A stretch of 64,000 nt of DNA, taken from Parabacteroides massiliensis. Its GTDB lineage: Bacteria; Bacteroidota; Bacteroidia; Bacteroidales; Tannerellaceae. Where the stretch lies: positions 186,001-250,000 of the forward strand of contig NZ_LT700189.1 in assembly GCF_900155425.1 (NCBI RefSeq). The letters are read 5' to 3'. Under the pieces are notes generated by a model. That model saw only the letters and a list, made by a program, of their open reading frames with translations, was not told where the DNA came from and did no database searches. The position numbers and the translations under genes are program-made. Numbering within the stretch: the first letter of the stretch is position 1; each line of letters opens with the position of its first letter. Positions 9,912-18,631 of this stretch are shown in pieces.

Positions 9912-10226
9912 CAGGACCGATACTGCAAGGGAAATGTCCCGGTCTGCTCTTTTCGGAGACTGGCCGGGATTTTCCGTTAATCAGGGTGTATGGAAAGTCC
10001 GTATATCATTACAACCGTCTCGGGCGTTACCACCTGATGTGTACCGACGGTAGCTCCCACCAAGTGAATGTCGGGGTTCCTTTCCCGAAGTGACGGAACG
10101 GAAAATGCCAGCGGCCCGCTTACGGAAAAGTTCATTGCCGATAGTTCAAGGAGTTGTTGTCCGCAAGGAGGTGGACAAGCCGGGGCTCAGGGTACGCTAT
10201 GAGGAAGCTCCTGCCGCAATCACCAT
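9912..10226. other. Degenerate region between topB and a dihydrofolate-reductase-like remnant
   Basis: No confident gene was found. On the plus strand an open stretch ending near 10068 (IRVYGKSVYHYNRLG is readable) is followed by a 47-codon ORF at 10105-10248 beginning MPAARLRKS. Together they could be a broken small ICE gene. I cannot name a family. Confidence 0.3.
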
Positions 10227-10634
10227 TCAATATCCTGTATGTAAATAATCCAGACGGCAGACACCCGTATCGAAATGTCTGCTTCCGATCAATTTCCAGA
10301 CGGAAGGCGCAAGAGCGTCTCCGAACAGTCTGATACCACCCTGCAGTCTCGGGGAAAGGTAGATCACCATCTCGTCCACCATCCAGAACCTGAGCAGGCT
10401 GTCAACAAGCGGGAGTGTGTCAGGACTGGCCTCGACAAGGGCGATACCGTCCCCTTCCTCTTTCCATCGGGAAAGCGAGACGAAAGATACCGGTTCCTCA
10501 AGGTGCCGTACCGCCTTCTTCCTGATCCGGGTGATACCGTATTTGTCCGCAGAATCCTGCAACGCGGAGAGGGACTACCGCTCCAACAGGCAGCCGTCAA
10601 GGGAGAGAAAGGCCATAAGCTGAATCTTTGCCAT
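10227..10634 (-). pseudogene. Dihydrofolate reductase / RibD C-terminal family remnant, in-frame TAG
   Basis: From an ATG at 10634 the minus strand reads MAKIQLMAFLSLDGCLLER, then TAG (10577-10575), then a further 116 codons without a stop. The N terminus and the segment DEMVIYLSPRLQGGIRLFGD resemble the RibD C-terminal/dihydrofolate reductase fold seen as small accessory genes in Bacteroidales ICEs. With the stop ignored it would encode about 135 residues, which is short for the family. Homologues often have a Trp or polar residue here, so a TGG-to-TAG change is possible but unproven. It lies directly outside the left terminal repeat of the nested element. Confidence 0.55.
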
Positions 10635-10701
10635 AAGCTGAATGTTTAATGATACCGTCTATTTCGCAGGCAAAATCCATAAAAAAACGTGGACTTGCCC
10701 A

Positions 10702-10724
10702 GCCTAAAAGTGGAGCTCTGGTAA
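10702..10724 (+). repeat. Left terminal inverted repeat
   Basis: CCTAAAAGTGGA, GC, TCTGGTAAA. The inverted partner is at 18632-18653. The inner nonamer also pairs locally with TTTACCAGA at 10806-10814. Confidence 0.75.
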
Positions 10725-10814
10725 AGCTAAGAATAAAGGCTGTGCAAGCCACGCTATGACAATGCATAGCATAGCCTTACACAGAAGTCCTTTATTCTTT
10801 TGAAATTTACCAGA
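10716..10814. repeat. Complex palindrome at the left end of the nested element
   Basis: TCTGGTAAA (10716-10724) pairs with TTTACCAGA (10806-10814), and AGAATAAAGG (10729-10738) pairs with CCTTTATTCT (10789-10798). Smaller inner stems are GGCTT/AAGCC (10737-10750) and GCTATG/CATAGC (10753-10770). The 99-bp unit could fold into a cruciform and is a plausible recombinase recognition region. The remainder of 10635-11032 has no gene apart from the recombinase promoter region. Confidence 0.65.
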
Positions 10815-11032
10815 TTTACAAAGTATGAATTGAAGAAGAAAATAAAAACCAATCAAATGAAAATAAATACACTGTATGATAAGTGATTATAGTGTATTTA
10901 TATCTTCACTTGTTTTGCTTGATTATTGTTGCTTGGCTCTTTTTCGGTACATTTTTGTTTCTTATTTGTTCCTTAATCTCGGCTTTTATTTGTAGTTTTG
11001 CAGCAGAAATAACGAGTAAAAGAGGAGGAACT

Positions 11033-12166
11033 ATGCCACGAATAAAAAAGCCTGCAAAAGTCAAAGAACCTATCCGTCTTCGGATGAAAGATTTAGCAAA
11101 CGGAAACAAAAGTCTGTATTTGGATATCTATCGGGACGGTAAACGGACATATGAGTATCTGAAGATGTATCTTATCCCCGAAACGGATAATAATGCCCGT
11201 GTGCGGAACCAAACGACTATGGCGGCAGCTAATGCCATCAAATCGAAACGGATCATTCAACTTACCAACGGCGAAGCGGGTATCGAAACCCGTGAAAAGG
11301 TTTTTCTTCTGGACTGGATGGAAACCTACAAAGAGAATCAGGCGAAGCGAGGAAAGAAAGATGGAAACCAAATCCAAGTTACTATCCGCATCTTGGAAGA
11401 TTATGTTGGAGAACGGGTAACGATGGATCAGATCGACAAGGCGTTCTGTCAAGAGTATATTGACTATCTGCTGACGGAATATCGGCCAAAGGGCAAGCGT
11501 GTATCGAACTTTACGCTCCATACCTACTACCGCATTCTGAACGGAGCTTTAAATGCTGCCGTGCGTGCGGAGATTATAAAAGTCAATCCTTTTACCAAAA
11601 TCAACAATTCGGATAAAATCCGTCTGCCGGAGAGTAAGCGGTCGTATATGACCATCGAAGAGGTGCGGGCACTGATTGCTACTCCGATGAAAAACGAGGC
11701 CGTAAAACAGGCTTATTTGTTCTCCTGCTTCTGCGGACTGCGGATAAGTGATATTATCAGCTTGAAGTGGAAAGACGTGTTTGTCGATAGAGGACAATAC
11801 CGTTTGGCTGTATCCATGCAAAAGACCAAAGAGTCGATTTATCTGCCACTTTCCCCCGAAGCCTTGAAGTGGATGCCGGAACGTGGAGAGAAGACATCGG
11901 AAGACCATGTATTCGATTTGCCGAGCCCAACGATGATAAACACGCTTCTCAAACCTTGGGCGAAAGCGGCTGGAATAGATAAGAGGTTTTCATTTCACAC
12001 GAGCAGGCACACGTTCGCAACGATGATGCTGACGCTCGGTGCAGACCTCTACACGACCTCGAAACTGCTCGGCCATGCCGATGTGAAGATGACACAGGTG
12101 TACGCCAAAATCATCAATCAGAAAAAGGACGATGCAGTCAATTTAGTAAACGGATTGTTCGACTAA
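11033..12166 (+). CDS. Tyrosine recombinase/integrase of the nested element
   Basis: This 377-residue phage-integrase-family recombinase would cut and rejoin DNA through a phosphotyrosine. The N-terminal part (RLRMKDLANGNKSLYLD) resembles the arm-binding domain of Bacteroidales integrases. A SAM-like domain follows, then the catalytic domain with FCGLRISDI (Arg I), MQKTKE (Lys), HTSRHTFA (His-x-x-Arg-His), LLGH, and MTQVYAK (Tyr), so all catalytic residues are present. The frame extends upstream to 10883 but that part reads as a hydrophobic artefact. I chose ATG 11033 (MPRIKKPAK), preceded by AGAGGAGGA and a -7-like TAGTTTTG at 10993-11000. A TTTACCAG motif (12169-12176), the terminal-repeat nonamer core, follows the stop at once. 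It is the likely mover of the 10.7-18.65 kb unit. Confidence 0.85.
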   Translation: MPRIKKPAKVKEPIRLRMKDLANGNKSLYLDIYRDGKRTYEYLKMYLIPETDNNARVRNQTTMAAANAIKSKRIIQLTNGEAGIETREKVFLLDWMETYKENQAKRGKKDGNQIQVTIRILEDYVGERVTMDQIDKAFCQEYIDYLLTEYRPKGKRVSNFTLHTYYRILNGALNAAVRAEIIKVNPFTKINNSDKIRLPESKRSYMTIEEVRALIATPMKNEAVKQAYLFSCFCGLRISDIISLKWKDVFVDRGQYRLAVSMQKTKESIYLPLSPEALKWMPERGEKTSEDHVFDLPSPTMINTLLKPWAKAAGIDKRFSFHTSRHTFATMMLTLGADLYTTSKLLGHADVKMTQVYAKIINQKKDDAVNLVNGLFD

Positions 12167-12198
12167 AGTTTACCAGCCGCGCATGCATATATAATTCA

Positions 12199-12243
12199 GT
12201 TTACTTTAGTATTTATATATAAGGGAGAAAAACTAAAGTAAAC
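12199..12243. repeat. Perfect 12-bp palindrome arms, TTTACTTTA family, copy 1
   Basis: GTTTACTTTAGT (12199-12210) and ACTAAAGTAAAC (12232-12243) flank a 21-nt AT-rich spacer containing TATATA. Two relatives lie at 18098-18141 and 18244-18293, so such palindromes flank the cargo. It could be a terminator, but no T run follows on either strand as expected. Confidence 0.7.
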
Positions 12244-12856
12244 CGTTTTCGTGCAAATAACTGAAAAGAAAATTGGAGACTGTTCAGTTGTTCGAAACTG
12301 CACCTAAAACTGGGATGTCATTGCTCGGACGGTGGTGTTGAAAGACCAATGAAAGACAAACAAGATATAACCCTGTTCTTGTCGGATGAGGCAACACTAT
12401 AAGGGGCAAATTCTTTCTTATCCCTCTTGTCGGATACCTACTCGACACGAACAGGTATAGGCTAAATTCTCCGATATGCGCAAAACACTCTGCCTATCCG
12501 TTTGCCGCTTTATAATCACCTCGATAGCGGACAATCTCATCGCTGCTGCTTGCAGATTGTATGGCAACCCTCCCAACGACGTAAGGCGATTGGGGTATTA
12601 GGCTCCCCAGAAGGGTTTATTACAGGCATACGGGCAAGCCCGAACTAAAACGGCTTTGGCGAACGTCTAATACCTACTATGAAGTCAGAGATTGGGAATT
12701 TTTCAATGAAAATGCCATAAAAGAGTATCACTGCAATAGTGCGCTTTTTAAATCTAGTACAAAGTCTAAATAATTATACGCCAAATTTCCAATCAAAATA
12801 AAGCTAAAATTCCAAATATAATTCCGTCATTTTTCCAAATAATCTTCGAAAACGAA
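12244..12856. other. Non-coding stretch inside the nested element
   Basis: No ORF with protein-like content is visible on either strand in about 600 bp. The composition is more balanced than the AT-rich cargo that follows, and several short stem-forming segments occur. It may hold a structured RNA or eroded DNA. I cannot assign it. Confidence 0.35.
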
Positions 12857-12885
12857 TTGAATTACAAAGAAATGTGCTATTTTTG
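12857..12885 (+). promoter_or_regulatory. Bacteroidetes-type promoter for the DUF4143 ATPase gene
   Basis: TTG (12857-12859), an 18-bp spacer and TATTTTTG (12878-12885) match the -33 TTG / -7 TAnnTTTG pattern. The ATG at 12904 is about 18 bp downstream. Confidence 0.6.
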
Positions 12886-12903
12886 CATAAAAAACACAAT
12901 TCT

Positions 12904-14178
12904 ATGGAATATAAAAATCGAATAGCAGATCAACTGCTACGTGATAAATTAGAGGCAATGGGTGCTGTGTTGATAGAAGGCCCCAAGGCTTGTGGCAAAA
13001 CAACTACAGCAGAGCAACAGGCCAAAAGCATTATTTATATGGATGACCCTACCAAACAGCAGCAATACAAACAGATGGCGCAAACAAATATTAGCTTTTT
13101 GCTTGAGGGGGAAACTCCTCGTTTGATTGATGAATGGCAGGAAGTACCTCAATTTTGGGATGCCATCCGATTTGAGGTAGACCATAGAGGCGAGGATGGA
13201 CAATTTATGCTTACGGGGTCTGCGGTACCTGCTGACGCCAAAGATATTCATCATACAGGTACTGGAAGATATGGATGGCTTACTATGCGCCCTATGAGTT
13301 TATGGGAATCTGGAGACTCTACTGGTGAGATAAGCTTATCGGATTTATTTCTTATGCCGGATAAAATAGGGGCTTTGAATAAACTTACACTGTCTATGCT
13401 CGCATTTATTGTTTGTCGCGGAGGATGGCCGAAAACTTTGCTAAAGAAAACGGAAAAGGCCGCACTGTTGCAAGCGACAGAATATTATAAAGCCATTACA
13501 AATAGCGATATATCACGTGCTGATAATGTGAAACGTGACGCAGAACGGGCCAAGAGAATTATGCGGTCATATGCCAGACACCAAGGATCTCAGGCGAGTA
13601 TCGCTACAATCCTTGCCGACATATCGACAAATGAGCCGGAAAGCGTTAGCGACGAAACAATAGATTCTTACCTTAATGCTTTGCGTAAAATATTTGTAAT
13701 TGAAGATATGCCGGCATGGAACCCCAATTTGAGGAGTAAAACTGCTATTCGCACATCGGATACAAGATATTATGTTGACCCTTCAGTGGGAGTAGCTGCA
13801 CTTGGTCTTGGTCCCAATGATTTGATTAACGACCTGAATACATTCGGACTGTTTTTTGAAACAATGTGTATTCGGGACCTTCGGGTTTATGCAGATGCCT
13901 TGGATGGTTCAGTATATCATTATAGAGACAAGAACGGTTTGGAGTGCGATGCCGTGGTACACCTTCGTAATGGCTCGTATGGTCTTATTGAAATAAAATT
14001 GGGTGGAGACAGGTTAATTGAGGAGGGCGCAAAAACATTGACTGCACTTTCGAATATCATAGATACTACACGAATGAAAGCGCCTGCTTTCTGTATGGTA
14101 CTGACAGGCGTTGGTGACTTTGCGTACAGGCGGACAGATGGAGTGTATGTAGTGCCAATTGGATGCTTGAAAAATTAA
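12904..14178 (+). CDS. AAA+ ATPase, DUF4143 type
   Basis: This 424-residue cytoplasmic protein has an N-terminal P-loop ATPase: GPKACGKTTTAEQQ (about residues 26-39) is Walker A, PRLIDEWQEVPQFWDAIR is the family's acidic motif, and FMLTGSA is sensor-like. The C-terminal DUF4143 region has FFETMCIRDL and a nuclease-fold signature (ECDAVV, LIEIKLGG) like a PD-(D/E)XK core. These proteins are widespread in mobile DNA and a precise role has not been established. It has its own promoter and is separated by 156 bp from the helicase operon, so it is probably a separate cargo gene. The start at 12904 fits the promoter; the frame extends upstream to 12874 without support. Confidence 0.8.
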   Translation: MEYKNRIADQLLRDKLEAMGAVLIEGPKACGKTTTAEQQAKSIIYMDDPTKQQQYKQMAQTNISFLLEGETPRLIDEWQEVPQFWDAIRFEVDHRGEDGQFMLTGSAVPADAKDIHHTGTGRYGWLTMRPMSLWESGDSTGEISLSDLFLMPDKIGALNKLTLSMLAFIVCRGGWPKTLLKKTEKAALLQATEYYKAITNSDISRADNVKRDAERAKRIMRSYARHQGSQASIATILADISTNEPESVSDETIDSYLNALRKIFVIEDMPAWNPNLRSKTAIRTSDTRYYVDPSVGVAALGLGPNDLINDLNTFGLFFETMCIRDLRVYADALDGSVYHYRDKNGLECDAVVHLRNGSYGLIEIKLGGDRLIEEGAKTLTALSNIIDTTRMKAPAFCMVLTGVGDFAYRRTDGVYVVPIGCLKN

Positions 14179-14334
14179 TTATAAAATTCAGAGTTAAACT
14201 ATTGATTAGACCAACACATTAATTCGTAGGCTTATTAGTGGAATTAATTCTAGCGGATGTTAAAAGCGACAAATCACACTCGGTTTTTATTGAAGAATCA
14301 CTAATTTCATCAACGATATAAAAAAATAACTCAT

Positions 14335-15831
14335 ATGTCATTAAAACCAATTATCTTAAAAGGGGAACAAAAACGAGTTTTATTTTTGCCAGCAACTGAT
14401 CCTATTCAAATTAAAGGAGTTGCAGGTAGTGGGAAAACAACTGTCGCATTGTATCGAGCAAAGCATTTACTCGATACTTATGCAAATCTATTTAACGAAG
14501 CAAAAGTTGCTATTTTTACATATAATAAAACTTTGGTAAAATATATTAATGCCATTGCTCCACAAATATCGGGAGGATATCGACCAGATACAGATGAGAT
14601 AAAACCGACTAAACCTAAAGGGTTGAATGTTTATATAACGAGTTTCCATAAATGGGCATATCATTTTATAGAACAAAATGGGATCCCTCTACATGATATT
14701 GTTGATAATAAACGAATATACAAGACTATTTCAGGAAATTTTCAGTTAAGTGTCATATCTAGGATTAAAGCAAAATATTCTTCTCATGCCATTTCTAATA
14801 AATCTGTTGAGTTTTTCAGTGAAGAAATTTCTTGGATAAAAGGGAAGGCATTTCAATCAAAAGAAGAATATTTCGATGCAAAAAGAACTGGTAGAGGAAC
14901 TAGCGATAGAGTTACAAAGTCAGATAAAGAAATAATTTGGAGCATCTTTGAAGACTATAATAATCAGCTTAAGACAAACGTGCAAGTAGACTTTGATGAC
15001 TATGCCTTACTCTGTTTGAGAATATTGGATTCAAAACCTAATTTAGAGAAACCTTTTTCCCATATTATTATTGATGAAGCGCAAGATTTGAGTAAAGCTC
15101 AAATTCTTGTTATTTCACGACTTGTATCTGATGAAACAAAAAGTATTTCTGTGATTGCTGATGCTGCACAGAGAATTTATAAAAGTGGTTTTACATGGAG
15201 TGAAGTTGGTCTCAATGTACGAGGTGGAAGAACAATAGAACTCAAAAAGAATTATCGCAATACTGTGCAAATAGTTAAAGCGGCTCTCTCTCTTTTGGAA
15301 AAGGAAAATGATAAAAGCGATTTTACAACTGTTGAAACTGCAAGGAGTGGAAATGAAAAACCAATAGTCGGATATTTTGAGAATAAGAATGAGCAAAATT
15401 TATATTTATTAAAATCATTAAATCAATTAAAGACAAATAATAATATTAGCTCAACAGTCGTGCTTCATCGAAGCCGAAGTGGCCTAAATGAAATTCAGTC
15501 ATTTTTAGAGGGAAATGGATATGACACACAAATATTATTAGACTCGGGAGAGATCGATTTTGAAAGAGAGTCTATTAAAATCTGTACACTATCATCTGTG
15601 AAAGGGCTTGAGTTTGACAATGTTTTTATTATAGATCTGAATGATGATATACTTCCTTATCCTCCAGGATTCAATGGAGAAGATGATGAATTACATATTT
15701 CTACAGAAAGACGTTTGTTGTACACCTCGATGACAAGAGCTAGAGAGCGATTATATCTTTTATCAAGTGGGGTGCCCTCTAGATATTTGACTGAAATAGA
15801 TGAAAATTTGCTCGTAAAAGCCGACAATTAA
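14335..15831 (+). CDS. UvrD/Rep-like superfamily 1 helicase
   Basis: This 498-residue SF1A DNA helicase-like ATPase is shorter than housekeeping UvrD/Rep (about 670-720). Visible motifs: GVAGSGKTT (Walker A, about residues 24-32), IIIDEAQDL (Walker B), ADAAQRIYKSGFTW (motif III), KKNYRNT (motif IV), SVKGLEFDNVFIID (motif V) and YTSMTRARERLYLL (motif VI). It is the first gene of a three-gene operon with a DarT-like toxin and an ADP-ribosylglycohydrolase, separated from the toxin by only 28 bp. A role in repairing or sensing ADP-ribosylated DNA is a reasonable inference but untested. Confidence 0.85.
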   Translation: MSLKPIILKGEQKRVLFLPATDPIQIKGVAGSGKTTVALYRAKHLLDTYANLFNEAKVAIFTYNKTLVKYINAIAPQISGGYRPDTDEIKPTKPKGLNVYITSFHKWAYHFIEQNGIPLHDIVDNKRIYKTISGNFQLSVISRIKAKYSSHAISNKSVEFFSEEISWIKGKAFQSKEEYFDAKRTGRGTSDRVTKSDKEIIWSIFEDYNNQLKTNVQVDFDDYALLCLRILDSKPNLEKPFSHIIIDEAQDLSKAQILVISRLVSDETKSISVIADAAQRIYKSGFTWSEVGLNVRGGRTIELKKNYRNTVQIVKAALSLLEKENDKSDFTTVETARSGNEKPIVGYFENKNEQNLYLLKSLNQLKTNNNISSTVVLHRSRSGLNEIQSFLEGNGYDTQILLDSGEIDFERESIKICTLSSVKGLEFDNVFIIDLNDDILPYPPGFNGEDDELHISTERRLLYTSMTRARERLYLLSSGVPSRYLTEIDENLLVKADN

Positions 15832-15859
15832 TAAAGTATAACATTCATATTTTGTGATT

Positions 15860-16540
15860 ATGCAATTAAAATTAGACCATACTGCATTTGAAAAAGAAAT
15901 AGAAGAGAGAGGAATTGAATATTTGATACATTTCACTCCAACCATAAATCTTATGGGTATTTTTGAACAAGGTAAATTACTTTCTAGAGCATTGCTTGAA
16001 GAATTCGATGTTGCTCAAACTGATATTCGTGACTATGTTGAGTTTACTGATGATATAAGATTTGATGATAAGAATTACATCAATCTCTCAATACAGCACC
16101 CTAATTCGTTTTTGTTTAATCGCTTTAGAGAAAAAACAGCAAATGAAAGCCATATTTATTGGTGTGTTCTGAAAATAGACAAGAAATATATTTATCGCCA
16201 AGATACTTTATTTTCAGTAACAAATGCTGCAAATAGTTATAATAAAAGGAATGTAGGAGTAACAGGTGATATTGATAAATTTCGAATGATGTTTACACCA
16301 TCTTTGACTGTCGTAACATCTTATAATTCAAGAGTAATTTCACGGGGAACTTTGAAATCTAAATATCCCACGGATGAGCAAGCTGAGGTTTTAGTAAAAA
16401 ATGAAATACCTGTATCTGATATTTTACAAGTTTGTTTTAGAGATGCCAATGATTTAGCGGCAGGAAAAGCTGCACTAAGTGGTTATAATACCGATAATTT
16501 TGTAGTAGATACTTCACTATTCATTAATTCAAGAATATAA
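15860..16540 (+). CDS. DarT-like DNA ADP-ribosyltransferase toxin (DUF4433)
   Basis: This 226-residue protein fits the DarT/DUF4433 fold. LIHFTPTINLMGIFEQGKL is the NAD-binding start with its His, then NLSIQHPNSFLFNRFR and a following WCVLKID. VTNAANS resembles the DGNAASS element, and PTDEQAEVLVKNEIPVSDI contains the predicted catalytic Glu. DarT enzymes use NAD to modify bases in DNA and act as toxins in toxin-antitoxin and anti-phage systems. Here the partner is an ADP-ribosylglycohydrolase starting 1 bp after the stop rather than the usual DarG macrodomain protein. The frame begins with a GTG at 15854, but ATG 15860 is preferred. The base modified cannot be told from sequence. Confidence 0.8.
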   Translation: MQLKLDHTAFEKEIEERGIEYLIHFTPTINLMGIFEQGKLLSRALLEEFDVAQTDIRDYVEFTDDIRFDDKNYINLSIQHPNSFLFNRFREKTANESHIYWCVLKIDKKYIYRQDTLFSVTNAANSYNKRNVGVTGDIDKFRMMFTPSLTVVTSYNSRVISRGTLKSKYPTDEQAEVLVKNEIPVSDILQVCFRDANDLAAGKAALSGYNTDNFVVDTSLFINSRI

Positions 16541-16541
16541 T

Positions 16542-18071
16542 ATGAAACCTGAAACAAAATATAAAGGGAGCATTAAATTGTCGGCTATTGGAGATGCTTT
16601 GGGGTGGATGACTGAGTTTGAAACAAACACGCAATCGCTAAAAGAAAAATTTGGAAATGCTCGAATTGAAGAGTTTCATACTTGGGAAAAAAAAGTTGGT
16701 GGTAGATTTTATGGTTATGTAGATATTATCGAAGCCGGATCCTATTCAGACGATACGCAATTACTTCTTTCTGTTGCACGAAGTATAAAAAAAAACGGAG
16801 AGGTCGATCATAACTATTTTGCAAAAGTTGAACTTGCAAATTGGTTGACTTATGCGAGAGGTGGAGGTCGAACTGTAAAGATCGCTGCTGAAAAGATTAA
16901 AAGGAAATCAGTTACATGGTTCAGTAATTTTTATACATACAAAACGAATGGTGGAATTCTAGATTATAGGCAAAGTGGTGCAAATGGTGCTGCAATGAGG
17001 ATTTTACCTATTGCGTTAGCTAATCTTGGAAATGTCGAAAAAATTAAAGAGGAGATTTTCTGCAATAGTATAATAACTCACGGACATCCAAGAGCGATTT
17101 TGGGTGCAATGTTATATGGTTATGCTATTGACCAAATTATAATTTTTAGACCAGAAGATTTTAATTGGGAAAATTATATTATTCGAATAGGATTAGATTT
17201 TCTTCAAAAATTTGACCTTGCATTTACTAATAGATATGAAATAAAAGAATGGATTAAAGAGTGGAATAAATTAAGTGATATAACGTTTGAGCGTCTTTAT
17301 TCTGAAATAATAGTAGAAACACAGAATTATCTGAGATTTGCATTTCAAAGCATCAAACAAAATCTATCTGTAAAAGAAACACTGACGAAATTAGGGTGTT
17401 TTAACCAAGCTACAAAAGGATCTGGGACTTCAACTGTTATCGCTGGAATTTATTTAGCTGCAAAATTTCACGATAAGCCACTAAATGCAATTATAGAAGC
17501 GGTTAATGCATTAGGCTCTGATACTGATAGTATTGCAGCTTTTACAGGTGGACTTATAGGAGCGTTACATGGCAATAGCATAATCCCCAATAAATGGAAG
17601 TCAGTCCAAGATAATGACTATTTAGACAAAATTGCAGAACAGCTTTTATCTATTTCTGAGGATAGATTTATAAGTGTTCCATTTACATCGAATTCTAATC
17701 TGCAATCATTGAATAACATACATAAAGATGATTTTTCTTTGAATACAGAAGTAGAATTCATTCCATTAGGTAGAGGGAAAATCACTTTTATAGACAAACA
17801 ACCTACTCTAACAAAGGGTAAATACAATCTGATACTTGGGGTTCATTTTGACAACGGTCAAAGTATTGTGGTATCACAGCTATTTGATACATTAGAGAAT
17901 ATAGATAACAATGTACACAAAAACAATGATGTTGAAGTGTTGCTTCAAATTGCAGAAAATAAGCTCCGCCCTAAAGCATTTGAGAAACTAAATGAATATG
18001 TTAACAAGCAAAAGAAAATATCAAAAGAGCAGCTTGATATTATGATGACGATTCTAATAAATGAAAAATAG
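16542..18071 (+). CDS. ADP-ribosylglycohydrolase (ARH/DraG) with extra C-terminal domain
   Basis: This 509-residue protein would hydrolyse ADP-ribose from a modified target, here most likely the DNA modified by the adjacent DarT. The ARH fold is clear: AIGDALG, the metal ligands SYSDDTQLL (about residues 66-74) and GSDTDSIAAFTGG (about 329-341), plus GANGAAMR and THGHPRA. About 120 residues after position 390 (VEFIPLGRGKITFID onward) form an additional C-terminal domain that I do not recognise. ARH proteins are usually 300-370 residues. It is the last gene of the operon and a palindrome follows the stop by 27 bp. Antitoxin function is inferred from the pairing. Confidence 0.8.
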   Translation: MKPETKYKGSIKLSAIGDALGWMTEFETNTQSLKEKFGNARIEEFHTWEKKVGGRFYGYVDIIEAGSYSDDTQLLLSVARSIKKNGEVDHNYFAKVELANWLTYARGGGRTVKIAAEKIKRKSVTWFSNFYTYKTNGGILDYRQSGANGAAMRILPIALANLGNVEKIKEEIFCNSIITHGHPRAILGAMLYGYAIDQIIIFRPEDFNWENYIIRIGLDFLQKFDLAFTNRYEIKEWIKEWNKLSDITFERLYSEIIVETQNYLRFAFQSIKQNLSVKETLTKLGCFNQATKGSGTSTVIAGIYLAAKFHDKPLNAIIEAVNALGSDTDSIAAFTGGLIGALHGNSIIPNKWKSVQDNDYLDKIAEQLLSISEDRFISVPFTSNSNLQSLNNIHKDDFSLNTEVEFIPLGRGKITFIDKQPTLTKGKYNLILGVHFDNGQSIVVSQLFDTLENIDNNVHKNNDVEVLLQIAENKLRPKAFEKLNEYVNKQKKISKEQLDIMMTILINEK

Positions 18072-18097
18072 GGTTGCAGCGAAAAGAAAAATACGAG

Positions 18098-18141
18098 CTT
18101 TACTTTATTCCCGTCTCATATATACGCTCATTAAAGTAAAG
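18098..18141. repeat. Palindrome of the TTTACTTTA family, copy 2
   Basis: CTTTACTTTA (18098-18107) pairs with TAAAGTAAAG (18132-18141) across 24 nt containing ATATATA. It lies just after the glycohydrolase gene. It could act as a terminator, although no T run follows. Confidence 0.65.
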
Positions 18142-18243
18142 TCAAACAAAGGGTAGAAAAAGAGATGGCTGCGCCAAGACTTATTGGCTTCAGCCATTTT
18201 TCTTTTGGCTGCACTGTTGAAGAGGTAGAAGCTACGAAAATTC

Positions 18244-18293
18244 AGTTTAGTTTAGTCGGTTAGCTCTATATATAAGCTAAACCAAAGTAAACT
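18244..18293. repeat. Palindrome of the TTTACTTTA family, copy 3
   Basis: AGTTTAGTTTAGT on the left and ACCAAAGTAAACT on the right form an imperfect palindrome with inner AGCT...AGCT pairing around TATATATA. Like copy 1 it is preceded by TTC. The remaining non-coding DNA from 18294 to 18631 shows no gene. It contains a near-copy (18417-18424, TTTACCAA) of the terminal nonamer core. Confidence 0.55.
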
Positions 18294-18631
18294 ATATTTA
18301 TATAGGCATATTTGCTTTTCAGTATGCCTATGACTTAAGGTAAGAGGAAGTTAGGTGAAAAATAAAGGTGGCCTACGAGAAATTGAGATCCTTTTTCTTT
18401 TTTGGCTGCAAGTATGTTTACCAATAAATATTTCTCGGAACAGAGAGAAGAACAACCCACTGTAAAGTTCGGACTCCTTATGCAAACAAGTGAAGGGAAT
18501 GAAACCTAATGAAAATAGAAAAGGTCTGAATTTGCTTTAATTGATGATTTTGTTTCTGTATTGTTCCTTAATTCGAGACAAAAAATAACAAACAATTCAT
18601 TTATAAATATTTAAATATTTGTATATCAAAA

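Noticed and set aside
10883-11032. N-terminal membrane extension of the nested recombinase
   Set aside because: The hydrophobic reading upstream of ATG 11033 overlaps promoter-like sequence and is unlike any integrase. The ATG follows a purine-rich AGAGGAGGA stretch.
12244-12856. Group II intron or retron RNA in the non-coding part of the nested element
   Set aside because: No reverse transcriptase is present nearby and no domain V-like hairpin was convincing.
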